Positions 36,404 through 45,796 of a DNA stretch of 64,000 nt are shown here, one piece after another. Source of the DNA: Clostridium sp. chh4-2 (GTDB lineage: Bacteria > Bacillota > Clostridia > Lachnospirales > Lachnospiraceae); assembly GCF_002899675.1 (NCBI RefSeq), contig NZ_PKUU01000003.1:186001-250000 (forward strand), read 5' to 3'. The first letter of the stretch is position 1. Every line of letters begins with the position of its first letter. Made by a program: the position numbers and the translations under genes. The notes under the pieces are model-generated. The model made no database searches, was not told where the DNA came from, and saw only the letters and a program-made list of their open reading frames with translations.

Positions 36404-37855
36404 ATGAGTAGAGTAAGAACGAGATACGCACCAAGTCCTACCGGCAGAATGCACGTAGGAAATTTAAGAACTGCATTATACGCTTATTTGATTGCAAAAC
36501 ATGAAGGGGGAGATTTCCTTCTTCGTATTGAAGATACTGACCAGGAACGCTATGTAGAAGGGGCGACGGAGATCATTTACAGAACTCTGGAGAAGACAGG
36601 GCTGATTCATGACGAAGGACCTGATAAGGACGGCGGAGTGGGTCCGTATGTTCAGAGCGAACGCCAGGCGGCAGGGATCTATCTGGAATATGCGAAAAAG
36701 CTGATTGAAAAAGGCGAAGCTTATTACTGTTTCTGTACCCAGGAGCGTTTAGATTCCCTGAAACAGACGGTGGAAGGCCAGGAGATTATGACTTATGATA
36801 AACACTGCCTGCACCTTTCAAAAGAAGAGATTGAAGCCAATTTAGCGGCGGGAATGCCATATGTAATCCGCCAGAACAACCCTACGGAGGGGACAACCAC
36901 ATTCCACGATGAGATTTATGGGGATATCACCGTGGATAATTCCGAGCTGGATGATATGGTTCTGATTAAATCAGACGGATATCCGACTTATAATTTTGCC
37001 AATGTTGTGGATGATCATCTGATGGGAATCACCCATGTAGTACGCGGCAATGAATACCTGTCCTCTTCACCCAAATATAACCGTTTATACGAGGCATTTG
37101 GCTGGGAAGTTCCTGTTTATGTCCATTGCCCGTTAATTACCAACGAAGAGCATAAGAAACTGAGCAAGAGAAGCGGACATGCTTCCTACGAAGACCTGAT
37201 CGAACAGGGCTTTATCTCAGAGGCGGTTGTGAATTATGTGGCATTGCTTGGATGGTCGCCGGAAGACAACCGGGAGATCTTTTCTCTGGAGGATCTGGTA
37301 AAAGAGTTCAACTACAGAAATATGAGCAAATCTCCGGCCGTATTCGATGTGACCAAGTTAAAATGGATGAACAGCGAGTATATGAAGGCCATGGATTTCG
37401 ATGCGTTCTTTGAGATGGCGGAACCGTATCTGAAGAAGGTGATTTCAAAAGACCTGGATCTGAGAAAGATCGCAGCCATGGTGAAGACGAGAATTGAAGT
37501 ATTTCCGGATATTGAAGAACACATTGATTTCTTTGAAACCCTTCCGGAATACGACTGCGCTATGTACACCCATAAAAAGATGAAAACCAATGGAGAAAGT
37601 TCTTTGGAAGTGCTGACTGAGGTTCTTCCTCTTTTGGAGGCTCAGGAAGATTACAGCAATGATGCTTTATATGCCGTACTGTCCAAATATGTGGAGGAAA
37701 AGGGCTGCAAGACAGGATTTGTAATGTGGCCGGTCCGCACCGCGGTATCGGGAAAACAGATGACGCCTGCAGGAGCTACGGAGATCATGGAAGTTCTTGG
37801 AAAAGAGGAGTCATTGGCCAGAATCAGAAAAGGAATTGAACTGTTAAGTGCTTAA
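36404..37855 (+). CDS. gltX: Glutamyl-tRNA synthetase
   Basis: 483-residue class I glutamyl-tRNA synthetase, charging tRNA-Glu. The HIGH motif appears as MHVGN within [18 protein letters not shown], and KMSKS as KKLSKRSG. The start at 36404 is supported by the family N-terminus [12 protein letters not shown] and GGAGTG upstream; a longer open frame (59 codons upstream) overlaps the previous gene and is rejected. The stop overlaps the GTG start of the following helicase gene by 8 bases. Whether it also charges tRNA-Gln depends on gatCAB, which is not in view. Confidence 0.95.
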   Translation: MSRVRTRYAPSPTGRMHVGNLRTALYAYLIAKHEGGDFLLRIEDTDQERYVEGATEIIYRTLEKTGLIHDEGPDKDGGVGPYVQSERQAAGIYLEYAKKLIEKGEAYYCFCTQERLDSLKQTVEGQEIMTYDKHCLHLSKEEIEANLAAGMPYVIRQNNPTEGTTTFHDEIYGDITVDNSELDDMVLIKSDGYPTYNFANVVDDHLMGITHVVRGNEYLSSSPKYNRLYEAFGWEVPVYVHCPLITNEEHKKLSKRSGHASYEDLIEQGFISEAVVNYVALLGWSPEDNREIFSLEDLVKEFNYRNMSKSPAVFDVTKLKWMNSEYMKAMDFDAFFEMAEPYLKKVISKDLDLRKIAAMVKTRIEVFPDIEEHIDFFETLPEYDCAMYTHKKMKTNGESSLEVLTEVLPLLEAQEDYSNDALYAVLSKYVEEKGCKTGFVMWPVRTAVSGKQMTPAGATEIMEVLGKEESLARIRKGIELLSA

Positions 37856-39731
37856 TCAGGAAAATACACAGAATTTAAAAAATAATAATCAAAAATCGAC
37901 CCTGGATGCGCGCCAGATGCAGGCGGTAAGGCATTTCCAGGGTCCTTGCCTTATTATCGCGTCTCCGGGATCGGGAAAGACCACGGTAATCACCCACAGG
38001 ACCAGATATCTGATCGAAGAGTGCGGCGTGAATCCGTCTAATATTCTGGTAATCACATTTACAAAAGCGGCGGCTTCTGAGATGAAGGAGCGGTTTAATC
38101 ATTTGACCCGGAATCAGGGGTATCCGGTCAGCTTCGGCACCTTTCATGCCATATTTTTCCGCATTTTAAAATACGCCTACCGCTATGACGCGTCCAGCAT
38201 CGCCCGGGAAGACCAGAGAGTGCAGTATATCAGAGAGCTGATTGATAAAGAACAGATGGAGATTGAAGATGAGAACGAATTCATTTCTTCCATCCTTGCT
38301 GAGATCAGCGCGGTAAAGGGCGAGATGATTAAACTGGATTATTACTATTCCAAAAACTGTCCGGAGGAAGTGTTTAAGCGGCTGTATGACGGATATGAGG
38401 ACAGGATGCGCCGGGCGAATCTGATCGATTTTGATGATATGATGGTGATGTGCTATGAATTATTTGCTCAAAGAAAAGATATTCTGCAGGCATGGCAGAA
38501 GAAATACCAGTACATACTAATAGATGAGTTCCAGGACATCAACAAGGTGCAGTATGAGATTGTCAAGATGCTGGCGGCGCCGGAGAACAATCTGTTTATC
38601 GTAGGTGATGACGACCAGTCCATCTACCGTTTCCGTGGAGCGAAGCCGGAGATCATGCTGGGATTTGAAAAAGACTATCCGGGTACCAATAAGATCATAT
38701 TGAATGTCAATTACAGGTGCTGCAGGCCCATTGTGGAGGCTGCGGACCGCCTGATCCGGTGCAATAAGGTGCGTTTCCCGAAGGATATTGCCATGATGAA
38801 ACAGACGGGAAAGCCGGTTGTGACGAAGCGGTGGGAGACGCCGCAGGATGAGACGCTTGGAATTGTAAAAGAGATTCAGGATTATCTGGCCGGCGGTTAT
38901 CAGATGACGGATATCGCCGTGCTGTTTCGAACCAGCTTAGAGCCGCGGCTTTTAATTGAAAAATGTATGGAATATAATATTCCGTTCCGGATGAAGGATT
39001 CTCTGCCCAATTTGTACAATCACTGGATTGCCCAGAATATCTTAAATTATATCAGAATCGCATCGGGAAGCCGGGAGCGGGGACGGGTGCTTCAGATCAT
39101 TAACCGGCCAAACCGCTATATCAGCCGGGATTCCATGGAGATGCCGGTGGTATCCTGGGAAGAGATGAAATCTTTTTATCAGGATAAGGGCTGGATGGTG
39201 GAGCGGATTGAACAGCTGGAATACGATCTTAAAATGATCGGAAAGATGGCCCCCACAGCGGCCGTCAACTATATCAGAAAAGCCGTTGGGTATGATGAAT
39301 ATCTGAAGGATTACGCGGAATTCAGGCGCATGAAGCCGGAAGAGCTGTACGAAGTGGCGGATCAGTTACAGGAGAGCGCGGCGGGATTTAAGACATTTGA
39401 GGAGTGGACGGCCCATATCAAAGAATATGGGGAACAGCTGGCTTTGCAGGCGCAGCAGAGGGAAGCATCTGTGGATGGGATTACGCTTATGACCATGCAT
39501 GCTTCGAAAGGACTGGAATTTAAAGTGGTCTATATCCTGGATGCCAATGAAGGGATTACGCCCCACCAAAAAGCGGTTCTGGACGCTGATGTCGAGGAAG
39601 AGAGAAGGATGTTCTATGTGGCCATGACGCGTGCCAAGGAACGGCTTCACGTTTATTATGTGAAAGAGCGGTATGGAAAAAGACAGGATGTTTCCAGATT
39701 TGTGGGAGAATATATAAACCAGGAGGTTTAG
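37848..39731 (+). CDS. UvrD/PcrA-like superfamily 1 DNA helicase
   Basis: 627-residue 3'-5' SF1A helicase. Motif [10 protein letters not shown] at 38-46, motif II IDEFQD, motif [16 protein letters not shown], motif [12 protein letters not shown] and motif [19 protein letters not shown] are all intact. It is about 100 residues shorter than PcrA/UvrD, mainly through a reduced C-terminal end, and belongs to a compact clostridial group. The start is GTG, overlapping the gltX stop, with AAGGAA upstream, so the two genes are translationally coupled. A role in repair or clearing replication blocks is inferred. Confidence 0.9.
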   Translation: MLNQENTQNLKNNNQKSTLDARQMQAVRHFQGPCLIIASPGSGKTTVITHRTRYLIEECGVNPSNILVITFTKAAASEMKERFNHLTRNQGYPVSFGTFHAIFFRILKYAYRYDASSIAREDQRVQYIRELIDKEQMEIEDENEFISSILAEISAVKGEMIKLDYYYSKNCPEEVFKRLYDGYEDRMRRANLIDFDDMMVMCYELFAQRKDILQAWQKKYQYILIDEFQDINKVQYEIVKMLAAPENNLFIVGDDDQSIYRFRGAKPEIMLGFEKDYPGTNKIILNVNYRCCRPIVEAADRLIRCNKVRFPKDIAMMKQTGKPVVTKRWETPQDETLGIVKEIQDYLAGGYQMTDIAVLFRTSLEPRLLIEKCMEYNIPFRMKDSLPNLYNHWIAQNILNYIRIASGSRERGRVLQIINRPNRYISRDSMEMPVVSWEEMKSFYQDKGWMVERIEQLEYDLKMIGKMAPTAAVNYIRKAVGYDEYLKDYAEFRRMKPEELYEVADQLQESAAGFKTFEEWTAHIKEYGEQLALQAQQREASVDGITLMTMHASKGLEFKVVYILDANEGITPHQKAVLDADVEEERRMFYVAMTRAKERLHVYYVKERYGKRQDVSRFVGEYINQEV

Positions 39732-39734
39732 AAT

Positions 39735-40259
39735 ATGGCAGGATGTGTTCATGTGTACTGTGGGGATGGTAAAGGAAAGACGACAGCATCCATAGGGCTT
39801 TGCGTGAGAGCGGCCGGCAGGGGAAAACAGGTGGTAATCGCCCGCTTTTTAAAAACGGATGATTCCGGGGAAGTGGCTGTTTTAAAACAGATTCCCGGGA
39901 TTTCAGTCCTGCCCTGTGAAAAGACATTTGGATTTTTCTTTCAGATGACAGAAGAGGATAAGAAAGAGGCTTTAGTCTATTACAGCGGCCTGCTGGAAAA
40001 GGCATTTCAGACGGCCTCCGGTATGGAAGACGGGCTGCTGGTTCTGGATGAGATTATGGCGGCTTGCAATTATAAGCTGGTTTCCGAAGAACGGCTGCTG
40101 GAACTGTTAAAAGGAAGGCCCGAGAACCTGGAAGTAGTTCTGACCGGAAGAAATCCGTCCGAAGCGGTTAAGGAAGCGGCGGACTATATTTCGGAGATTC
40201 AAAAGGTGAAACATCCGTTTGATTCCGGTGTGGCGGCCAGGGAAGGGATCGAATATTAA
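39735..40259 (+). CDS. Corrinoid adenosyltransferase (CobA/CobO type)
   Basis: 174-residue ATP:cob(I)alamin adenosyltransferase of the CobA/BtuR fold, which attaches the adenosyl group in coenzyme B12 formation. The inverted P-loop GDGKGKTT is at residues 10-17, and LLVLDEIMAACNYKLV and LTGRNPSEA are the family signatures. It begins 3 bases after the helicase stop. No other cobalamin genes are in the window, so it could serve salvage of imported corrinoids. Confidence 0.9.
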   Translation: MAGCVHVYCGDGKGKTTASIGLCVRAAGRGKQVVIARFLKTDDSGEVAVLKQIPGISVLPCEKTFGFFFQMTEEDKKEALVYYSGLLEKAFQTASGMEDGLLVLDEIMAACNYKLVSEERLLELLKGRPENLEVVLTGRNPSEAVKEAADYISEIQKVKHPFDSGVAAREGIEY

Positions 40260-40354
40260 AAAGAGATTTTTTCTGCTTGCATTTTGTCTGATTGTCTGGT
40301 AGAGTGAATCTGAAAAAGTGATATTACACTACAAAGAAAAGTGAGGTATGAAGC

Positions 40355-40675
40355 ATGGGAATCAACCCAGAAGAGCCACAAGAAGAGATGACCGTAACAT
40401 TGACATTGGATGACGGTACAGAAGTAGAATGTATCGTGTTGACAATCTTCGAAGCCGGCAATAGAGATTATATTGCACTTCTTCCTACCGAAGGTGCGGA
40501 ATCAGAAGAAGGAGAGGTTTATCTGTATCGCTATACGGAAAGCGAAGACGGTGATCCTACACTGGAAAATATCGAGGATGACGACGAATACGAGATCGTT
40601 GCCGATGCTTTCGACGAGCTGCTGGATGAGCAGGAATATGATGAATTGGTGGAAGACGGCGAGGAAGAGGAATAA
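40355..40675 (+). CDS. DUF1292 protein
   Basis: 106-residue, strongly acidic protein of the DUF1292 (YrzB-like) family common in Bacillota. The pattern TLDDGTEVECIVL, then YIALLP and VYLYRYTE, is diagnostic. In many Bacillota this gene lies next to ruvX and the alanyl-tRNA gene, but here it stands alone with its own terminator. Function unknown. GAGGT lies at the right distance before the ATG. Confidence 0.88.
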   Translation: MGINPEEPQEEMTVTLTLDDGTEVECIVLTIFEAGNRDYIALLPTEGAESEEGEVYLYRYTESEDGDPTLENIEDDDEYEIVADAFDELLDEQEYDELVEDGEEEE

Positions 40676-40722
40676 GATCCTAAAGTCTGAAACGGATGAT
40701 ACGTTTGAATATGATTATGGAC

Positions 40723-40752
40723 AGGCACTTCATGTAATGTGAAGTGCCTTTT
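40723..40752 (+). terminator. Terminator after the DUF1292 gene
   Basis: AGGCACTTCA pairs perfectly with TGAAGTGCCT over a 7-base loop and is followed by TTTTG. Confidence 0.85.
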
Positions 40753-40848
40753 GAATATAAAATAATGCTTTAAACAGGCTGCGTCATTGGGCAGGGCAGG
40801 AACCAAAATGGCGAAAATATGCCTGTAACATGAAGCCGGAGGTGTGGG

Positions 40849-41586
40849 ATGGATACTAAATTTATCAGAGAAATTAAGATCAGGAAGGAAGAGATCCCAA
40901 AGGATTCTTATCTGCGGGAGATTCCCGCCATTTGTTCCGTCAATACGGTCAGATTTGAAAAACCGGTAACGTTCTTTGTAGGGGAGAATGGAAGCGGGAA
41001 ATCCACCCTGCTGGAGGGAATTGCGGTTGCATATGGCTTCAACCCGGAAGGCGGAACAAGAAATTTTAATTTCAGCACAAAAGACACCCACTCGGAACTG
41101 AGCCAGGCAGTCTCCGTGCTGAAAGGGATCAAAAGACCGAGGGATGAGTTCTTTCTGCGGGCAGAAAGCTTTTATAATGTGGCGACCCAGATTGACGAAT
41201 ATGAACGGGAGCAAGGCCAATATTTAAAATATTACGGGGGAAAATCCCTTCACTGCCAGTCCCATGGAGAAAGTTTCCTTTCACTGGTTCAGAACCGTTT
41301 CCTGGGGGAAGGGCTGTACCTTTTGGACGAGCCGGAGGCCGCCCTGTCTCCGCAGCGCCAGCTGACGCTATTGTACCTGATTCATGAACTGGTGAAAAAA
41401 GGATCGCAGTTTATTATTGCAACCCACTCACCGATCCTGTTGGGATTACCAGATGCGGAAATTTACTCGTTGGATAATGGTGTAATATCGGGCATTCCTT
41501 ATGAAGATGCGGATTGTTACCGGATCATGAAACTGTTTATCAATGACAAAGACCTCTTTTTAAGACAGCTTTTACAGGGAGAATAG
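40849..41586 (+). CDS. AAA/ABC-type ATPase of unknown role
   Basis: 245-residue cytosolic ATPase with Walker A GENGSGKST at about 44-52, a Walker B LYLLDEPEAALSP, and the switch His in IATHSPILL. The absence of the usual LSGGQ and the SHGESF segment in its place put it with the AAA_21/RecF-like single-domain ATPases rather than transporter subunits. Relatives occur alone or with partner nucleases; no partner is next to it here. GGAGG lies before the ATG. It ends 18 bases before a convergent gene. Confidence 0.8.
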   Translation: MDTKFIREIKIRKEEIPKDSYLREIPAICSVNTVRFEKPVTFFVGENGSGKSTLLEGIAVAYGFNPEGGTRNFNFSTKDTHSELSQAVSVLKGIKRPRDEFFLRAESFYNVATQIDEYEREQGQYLKYYGGKSLHCQSHGESFLSLVQNRFLGEGLYLLDEPEAALSPQRQLTLLYLIHELVKKGSQFIIATHSPILLGLPDAEIYSLDNGVISGIPYEDADCYRIMKLFINDKDLFLRQLLQGE

Positions 41587-41604
41587 GACGTTTTGAAGTC
41601 CGGC

Positions 41605-42519
41605 TCATTTAAGAAAGATGGGCGGAGCGATGGCCGCAAGATTTTCTTCCGATACCGCCCCCTGATAAAGTTTAAGGATTACGGCAAATTCCCCGCCGCT
41701 TAAAATAGGGCTTAAATCCGCGGTTACCCGGTCTTTTATAGGCAGAATGAGGGATGCCTGTTTTGTTCTGACATGCAGGAGGTAATTATCCGCTGTTTTG
41801 GAACCTGGCATGTGGATATTGGCGGTCAGAACTTTACGGCAGAAAGAGCTTTCGATAATCGGGCCTTTTGTCACCCAGGTACTGCAGTTTTGAACCGCCG
41901 TTTCTAATTGGGAGGACAGGGGAAGGGATTCATCCTCTTCGGCCACGTGAATATAAGTGGTAAAATACTCGTTCATATTGCAGGGGCGGTGAAGGTCCAT
42001 TCCGCTGACTGCGCAGATGCGGCAGCCGGAAAAGATGAGGCTTTCCCACCAGGCGATTGCCTTGCGGTTATCGGGCTGCATGGGATGGGCATTGTTTATG
42101 ACTTCCACAAAGTCGATCAGGCTGTAATCATGGATTTTCATGGTCCAGCGCATGCCGTTGGAGATGGGGGCACCCACGCTGAAGGGATGGGCGATTCCGG
42201 CCAGCCCGCCGGCTTCATGAACACGTTTTAGAAGTTTATCGCCGTTATTTTTATCGATATCGTCCCAAGGGATATATTGGGTTACATTCTGACAGAGAAG
42301 GTGGCCGTAATAAGAGGTCAGCTCATATCCGGGAATATAGTCTCTGATAATGCCTGATTCCTTTAAGTTCTGAAGCTTTCTTATTCCTGATATGGTGTTG
42401 TGATCCGTCAGGGAAAAGTTTTCGATTCCGTATTCGGCCAGATAAGAGACCAGATTTTCAACGGTCATCTTGCCGTCCGATTCCACACTGTGATTATGAA
42501 GTTCTATTTTTTTATACAT
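41605..42519 (-). CDS. PHP-domain hydrolase with C-terminal accessory domain
   Basis: 304 residues. The PHP domain (about 1-220) opens with ELHNHSVESDG, giving His-x-His ligands, followed by LTDHNT, GYEL, GIAHPF and SGMDLH. Relatives (CehA/McbA-like) hydrolyse phosphoesters or related bonds. The last 85 residues form a beta-rich region beginning ANIHMPG. The same motif (GNIHMPG) occurs in the next gene upstream on this strand, so both probably carry the same kind of module. The pair is divergent from a GDPD/ABC operon, and a role in handling glycerophosphodiester products is inferred. Confidence 0.75.
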   Translation of the reverse strand: MYKKIELHNHSVESDGKMTVENLVSYLAEYGIENFSLTDHNTISGIRKLQNLKESGIIRDYIPGYELTSYYGHLLCQNVTQYIPWDDIDKNNGDKLLKRVHEAGGLAGIAHPFSVGAPISNGMRWTMKIHDYSLIDFVEVINNAHPMQPDNRKAIAWWESLIFSGCRICAVSGMDLHRPCNMNEYFTTYIHVAEEDESLPLSSQLETAVQNCSTWVTKGPIIESSFCRKVLTANIHMPGSKTADNYLLHVRTKQASLILPIKDRVTADLSPILSGGEFAVILKLYQGAVSEENLAAIAPPIFLK

Positions 42520-42552
42520 GTTTACCTCCGAATTCTGCCGGTTCCGGCAAGT

Positions 42553-43038
42553 TTATTCCCCACAAATTTCTAATGTATAGGAAGTATGGTCTTCCAGAAC
42601 ACTGAATACATTGATCACGATTTTCAGCATTCCTGATATCCGTTCACATGGAAGACATCCGAAAGAAGCTTCCTCGTGGGAAATCAGGATTTCTTTTTCT
42701 GTTCCCGGCATATGGATGTTCCCTGCAAATTGGCCGTCGATAAATGCGGCCAGCTGGATCTCTGTTTTCATAGAGTTTAAAAGCTCTTCCATATTGTGAC
42801 AATCGGCCGGTTTGCCGTAGTGCCTCTCATATGCTTTTGAAATCCCATGTTCCATATCCGGTGATAATTTATGATTATTTTCAGAGCTGTCAGGATTTAC
42901 GATATGAGTAATGTATTCTTTATCGTAGATCAAAAGAATGGAGAGCTTGGTTAAGTCCTGATCTAAATGTAGGTTATAGATGATATTTCCCACATAACCG
43001 CTGTTTAAAGTGCCTTTAAAAGAATAAAGCTGATTCAT
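42553..43038 (-). CDS. Unrecognised 161-residue protein with NIHMPG motif
   Basis: No family recognised. The start is at 43038 (MNQLYSFKGTLN), where AGAGG precedes the ATG; the much longer open frame to 43467 overlaps the divergent promoter region and its translation is not protein-like. The N-terminal half looks like a binding beta-domain (TLNSGYVGNIIYNLHLDQDL). The C-terminal half contains AGNIHMPGTEKEI followed by strands, paralleling the end of the PHP protein encoded 33 bases downstream. Probably a partner of that protein. Confidence 0.6.
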   Translation of the reverse strand: MNQLYSFKGTLNSGYVGNIIYNLHLDQDLTKLSILLIYDKEYITHIVNPDSSENNHKLSPDMEHGISKAYERHYGKPADCHNMEELLNSMKTEIQLAAFIDGQFAGNIHMPGTEKEILISHEEASFGCLPCERISGMLKIVINVFSVLEDHTSYTLEICGE

Positions 43039-43216
43039 GGTTACCTCTCTTTCGCCGCCGCCTGCGGCTTTCAATATTAAGCTTATGGTATGCGCTGTAT
43101 GGAAAGATGTCAATAACCGGGGCTTCACTTTACAAACATTTAAATTTCTAATCGTTTTCCTTTTACAAAAGCATGATATATTTCTCCTCGAACAGAAAGC
43201 AAGAAATATAATTTTA

Positions 43217-43244
43217 TTCCCGGGCAGGAAAATGGACCCGGGAA
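43217..43244 (+). promoter_or_regulatory. TTCCCGGG inverted repeat before the GDPD operon
   Basis: TTCCCGGG (43217-43224) and CCCGGGAA (43237-43244) form a perfect 8-bp inverted repeat with a 12-base spacer, 20 bases ahead of the first GDPD start codon. It may be an operator or a leader hairpin; the cognate factor is unknown. Confidence 0.45.
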
Positions 43245-43263
43245 GATGAAAATGGAGGAAATT

Positions 43264-43950
43264 ATGACACTGATAACCGCACATTCCGGCTGCGACGGTA
43301 CGGCAGATAATTCCATTGAATTTTTGGATTATGCCTTTGGAAGAGAGGTGGACTGCCTGGAACTTGATGTGAGAAGAGATGGGAAAGGAAGACTGATTCT
43401 TTCGCATGATAAAGCGGAAAGCAGCGCTCCGCTGTTGGAAACAGCTTTTGACAGGCTGAAGAGACACCCCGAAAAGATGATAAACTGCGATTTAAAAGAA
43501 GAGAATATGGAACTTTCCGTATTGGAACTGGCAAAACATTACGGTGTGGAAAACCAGATCATCTATTCGGGGGAGGTGAACCTGGAACTGATCGGAAAAG
43601 ATAACAGCCGGCTGGAACCGGTGAAGATTTTTCTGAATATTGAGAATCTGCTTCCCGAAATTTATGAAGAGCCGGGCGCCGGAAAACTTCATGGTCAGGA
43701 GTATTGGGAAAAGGTGAAAAACGCACTGGACAAAATACCGCAGTATGAGATTCAGTGTATCAATGTGGACTACCATTTGTGGAAAGAGCCGTTTAAACAG
43801 TTTTTGGGAGCGCACAATGGAAAATGCTCTCTGTGGACGGTTAATGAAAAAGAGGATATAAAGAGTTTTCTGGAAGACGGTGTTTATAATATCACTACTA
43901 GAACGGCTAAAGCGGCTCTGAAGATCAGAGAGGAGGCAGGCATTCGATGA
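43264..43950 (+). CDS. Glycerophosphodiester phosphodiesterase, short variant
   Basis: 228-residue GDPD-family TIM barrel. Motifs: AHSG (His7; the usual Arg is replaced), NSIEF for the PENT region, the metal pair in CLELDVRRDG, and LSHD with the second catalytic His. These enzymes cut glycerophosphodiesters into glycerol-3-phosphate and an alcohol. It is shorter and more divergent than the second copy at 47793. The ATG at 43264 has GGAGG 5 bases upstream. The stop overlaps the following permease start (ATGA), so translation is coupled. Confidence 0.78.
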   Translation: MTLITAHSGCDGTADNSIEFLDYAFGREVDCLELDVRRDGKGRLILSHDKAESSAPLLETAFDRLKRHPEKMINCDLKEENMELSVLELAKHYGVENQIIYSGEVNLELIGKDNSRLEPVKIFLNIENLLPEIYEEPGAGKLHGQEYWEKVKNALDKIPQYEIQCINVDYHLWKEPFKQFLGAHNGKCSLWTVNEKEDIKSFLEDGVYNITTRTAKAALKIREEAGIR

Positions 43951-44786
43951 AATATCTGTCACCCAAAGCTATGTATCATGCCATGGGAAAGAAAAATTTC
44001 CTGGAATATTTGTTGTTTGCTGTGTTTATTCTGTTCTTTTATCTGCCTCTTATGAATCTCTGTATGCTGGCTTTTGCGGATAAATATGAGGTTCCGGCCA
44101 TTATACCGCAGAAATTCGGATTTAAATGGTGGGAATTCGTGCTGGGACAGAACAGCCTGGTGAGTTCTATCGCAATGTCGTTTCTCCTGGCTGTTGTGGT
44201 GACTGCAGTATCCCTTCTGCTCTGCATTCCGGCGGCCTATGCGCTGGCACGGTTTAATTTTAAAGGCAAGAAAATCTTCCTTCTTTCTTTCCTTTTAAGC
44301 AATGCGTATCCCAAGATGGGATTGTACATATCCATTGGAATAATTTTTTACAAGCTGAACCTGATGGGAACATTTGTGGGTGTGGTTATCATCCACATCC
44401 TAAATTCCATGATGTTTATGACCTGGATTCCTTCGGGAGCGTTCAGAAGCGTCCACAGGCAGCAGGAGGAGTCGGCAAGTGATGCGGGAGCCGGGCCCCT
44501 CAGAACATTTTTTAAGATTACCTTGCCTCTGGCGATGCCGGGAATTATTGTGGCCAGCGTATTTACATTCCTGGGTTCCTTGGAAGAGGCGCAGGGAACC
44601 CTGCTGGTAGGTTTTCCGCAGATTAAAACCATGCCGGTGCAGTTATATGGCGTGATAATGGAATACCCGTTGACGGCGGGCCCGGTATTGTCCCTGATCC
44701 TGATTATACCGACGCTGGTGATCTTGTTTGTTATGAGAAAGTATATTAATGCGGATACGATTTCGAAAGGTTATGGTGTGAAATAA
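43947..44786 (+). CDS. ABC transporter permease (PotC/UgpE-like)
   Basis: 279-residue inner-membrane permease with about six helices. The EAA loop is recognisable around ESASDAGAGPLRTFFKITLPLAMPG. It resembles permeases of the phosphate-ester and polyamine/iron type (small MalG-like class). It overlaps the preceding GDPD gene by 4 bases and is followed after 1 base by the ATPase gene, a tightly packed operon. Confidence 0.88.
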   Translation: MKYLSPKAMYHAMGKKNFLEYLLFAVFILFFYLPLMNLCMLAFADKYEVPAIIPQKFGFKWWEFVLGQNSLVSSIAMSFLLAVVVTAVSLLLCIPAAYALARFNFKGKKIFLLSFLLSNAYPKMGLYISIGIIFYKLNLMGTFVGVVIIHILNSMMFMTWIPSGAFRSVHRQQEESASDAGAGPLRTFFKITLPLAMPGIIVASVFTFLGSLEEAQGTLLVGFPQIKTMPVQLYGVIMEYPLTAGPVLSLILIIPTLVILFVMRKYINADTISKGYGVK

Positions 44787-44787
44787 T

Positions 44788-45762
44788 ATGGAAAAGAACG
44801 TGAAATTAAGCATCAAAAATATGAAGAAAAAGTACAAAAATGGGGATGGAGTTGAAAATATCAACATCGACGTATACGAGGGCGAATTCCTGACCATGTT
44901 AGGGCCATCCGGCTGCGGAAAATCCACGATTCTCAGAACCTTGGGAGGATTTTTGGATATCGATGAAGGTGAAATCCTCATCGACGGCCTCCCGGTACAG
45001 AATCTGCCTCCGGAAAAAAGGCCGACGGCCATGGTTTTCCAAAGCTATAACCTGTGGCCCCATATGACGGTATACGATAATCTGGCATTTGGCCTGGAAA
45101 TCAAGAAAATGCCAAAAGACCAGATAAAAAGAGAGATTGAAAAGGGCTTGAAATTAGTCAAGATGGAAAGCTTCGCCAATAAATATCCGGGACAGCTGTC
45201 AGGCGGTCAGCAGCAGAGAGTTGCCATTGCCAGAGCCCTTTTATTGAAACCGTCTGTCCTTCTTCTGGATGAGCCGTTTTCCGCTCTGGATGCAAAGATC
45301 AGAGCCCAGATGAGGGAAGAACTGAAAAAAATTCAGGAGGAACTGAACATCACGGTTGTATTTGTCACCCATGACCAGGAGGAAGCCATGGCTCTGTCCC
45401 ACCGCATCGTGGTCATGAATAAAGGAATTGTGGAGCAGATCGGAACCCCTACGGAGATCTATGACAGGCCCGCCACGGAATATGTGGCATCGTTTATCGG
45501 GGAGATGAATTTTTTCCACGAAAATGACGGTTCTACCATAGCGGTACGTCCGGAGGACGTTGTGATTACCAAAGAAGAGCAGTCAGGAGCCGTTCAGGGA
45601 TATGTGAGAACAATCATGGTTTTGGGCCATTATGTAGAAGTAAATGTGGATGTGGGAGATAACGTGGTAAAAACCTACCTTACCAGAAGTCTGGCGGACA
45701 GTTTAAAAGTCAGGGATAAAGTGTCCCTTTTATTTAATAAAAAATGCATTTACGCAGCTTAA
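44788..45762 (+). CDS. ABC transporter ATPase with TOBE-like domain
   Basis: 324-residue ATPase of the MalK/UgpC/PotA group. Walker A GPSGCGKST near 35-43, signature LSGGQQQR, Walker B LLLDEPFSALD and the H-loop VTHDQEEA are all present; the C-terminal 80 residues form a TOBE/OB-type regulatory domain (IAVRPEDVV). Unlike the galactoside CUT1 operon, this system encodes its own ATPase. It drives import through the two permeases of this operon. Confidence 0.93.
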   Translation: MEKNVKLSIKNMKKKYKNGDGVENINIDVYEGEFLTMLGPSGCGKSTILRTLGGFLDIDEGEILIDGLPVQNLPPEKRPTAMVFQSYNLWPHMTVYDNLAFGLEIKKMPKDQIKREIEKGLKLVKMESFANKYPGQLSGGQQQRVAIARALLLKPSVLLLDEPFSALDAKIRAQMREELKKIQEELNITVVFVTHDQEEAMALSHRIVVMNKGIVEQIGTPTEIYDRPATEYVASFIGEMNFFHENDGSTIAVRPEDVVITKEEQSGAVQGYVRTIMVLGHYVEVNVDVGDNVVKTYLTRSLADSLKVRDKVSLLFNKKCIYAA

Positions 45763-45796
45763 TATGTGTAAAAAAGAGAATGAGGAGAATGAAAAA

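Noticed and set aside
40473..40742. 89-codon open frame overlapping the DUF1292 gene
   Set aside because: It is a +1-frame shadow of the acidic DUF1292 reading frame that extends into its terminator.
43128..43180. Possible Pho-type box before the GDPD operon
   Set aside because: TTTACA at 43130 is followed by TTAAAT at 11 bases, but the next positions do not match and the second TTTACA is out of register, so evidence is too weak despite the fitting biology.
43039..43467. N-terminal extension of the unknown minus-strand gene
   Set aside because: The extension translates the divergent promoter region and part of the GDPD gene; it is Cys/Phe/Ile-rich and not protein-like, while a good ribosome site marks the start at 43038.
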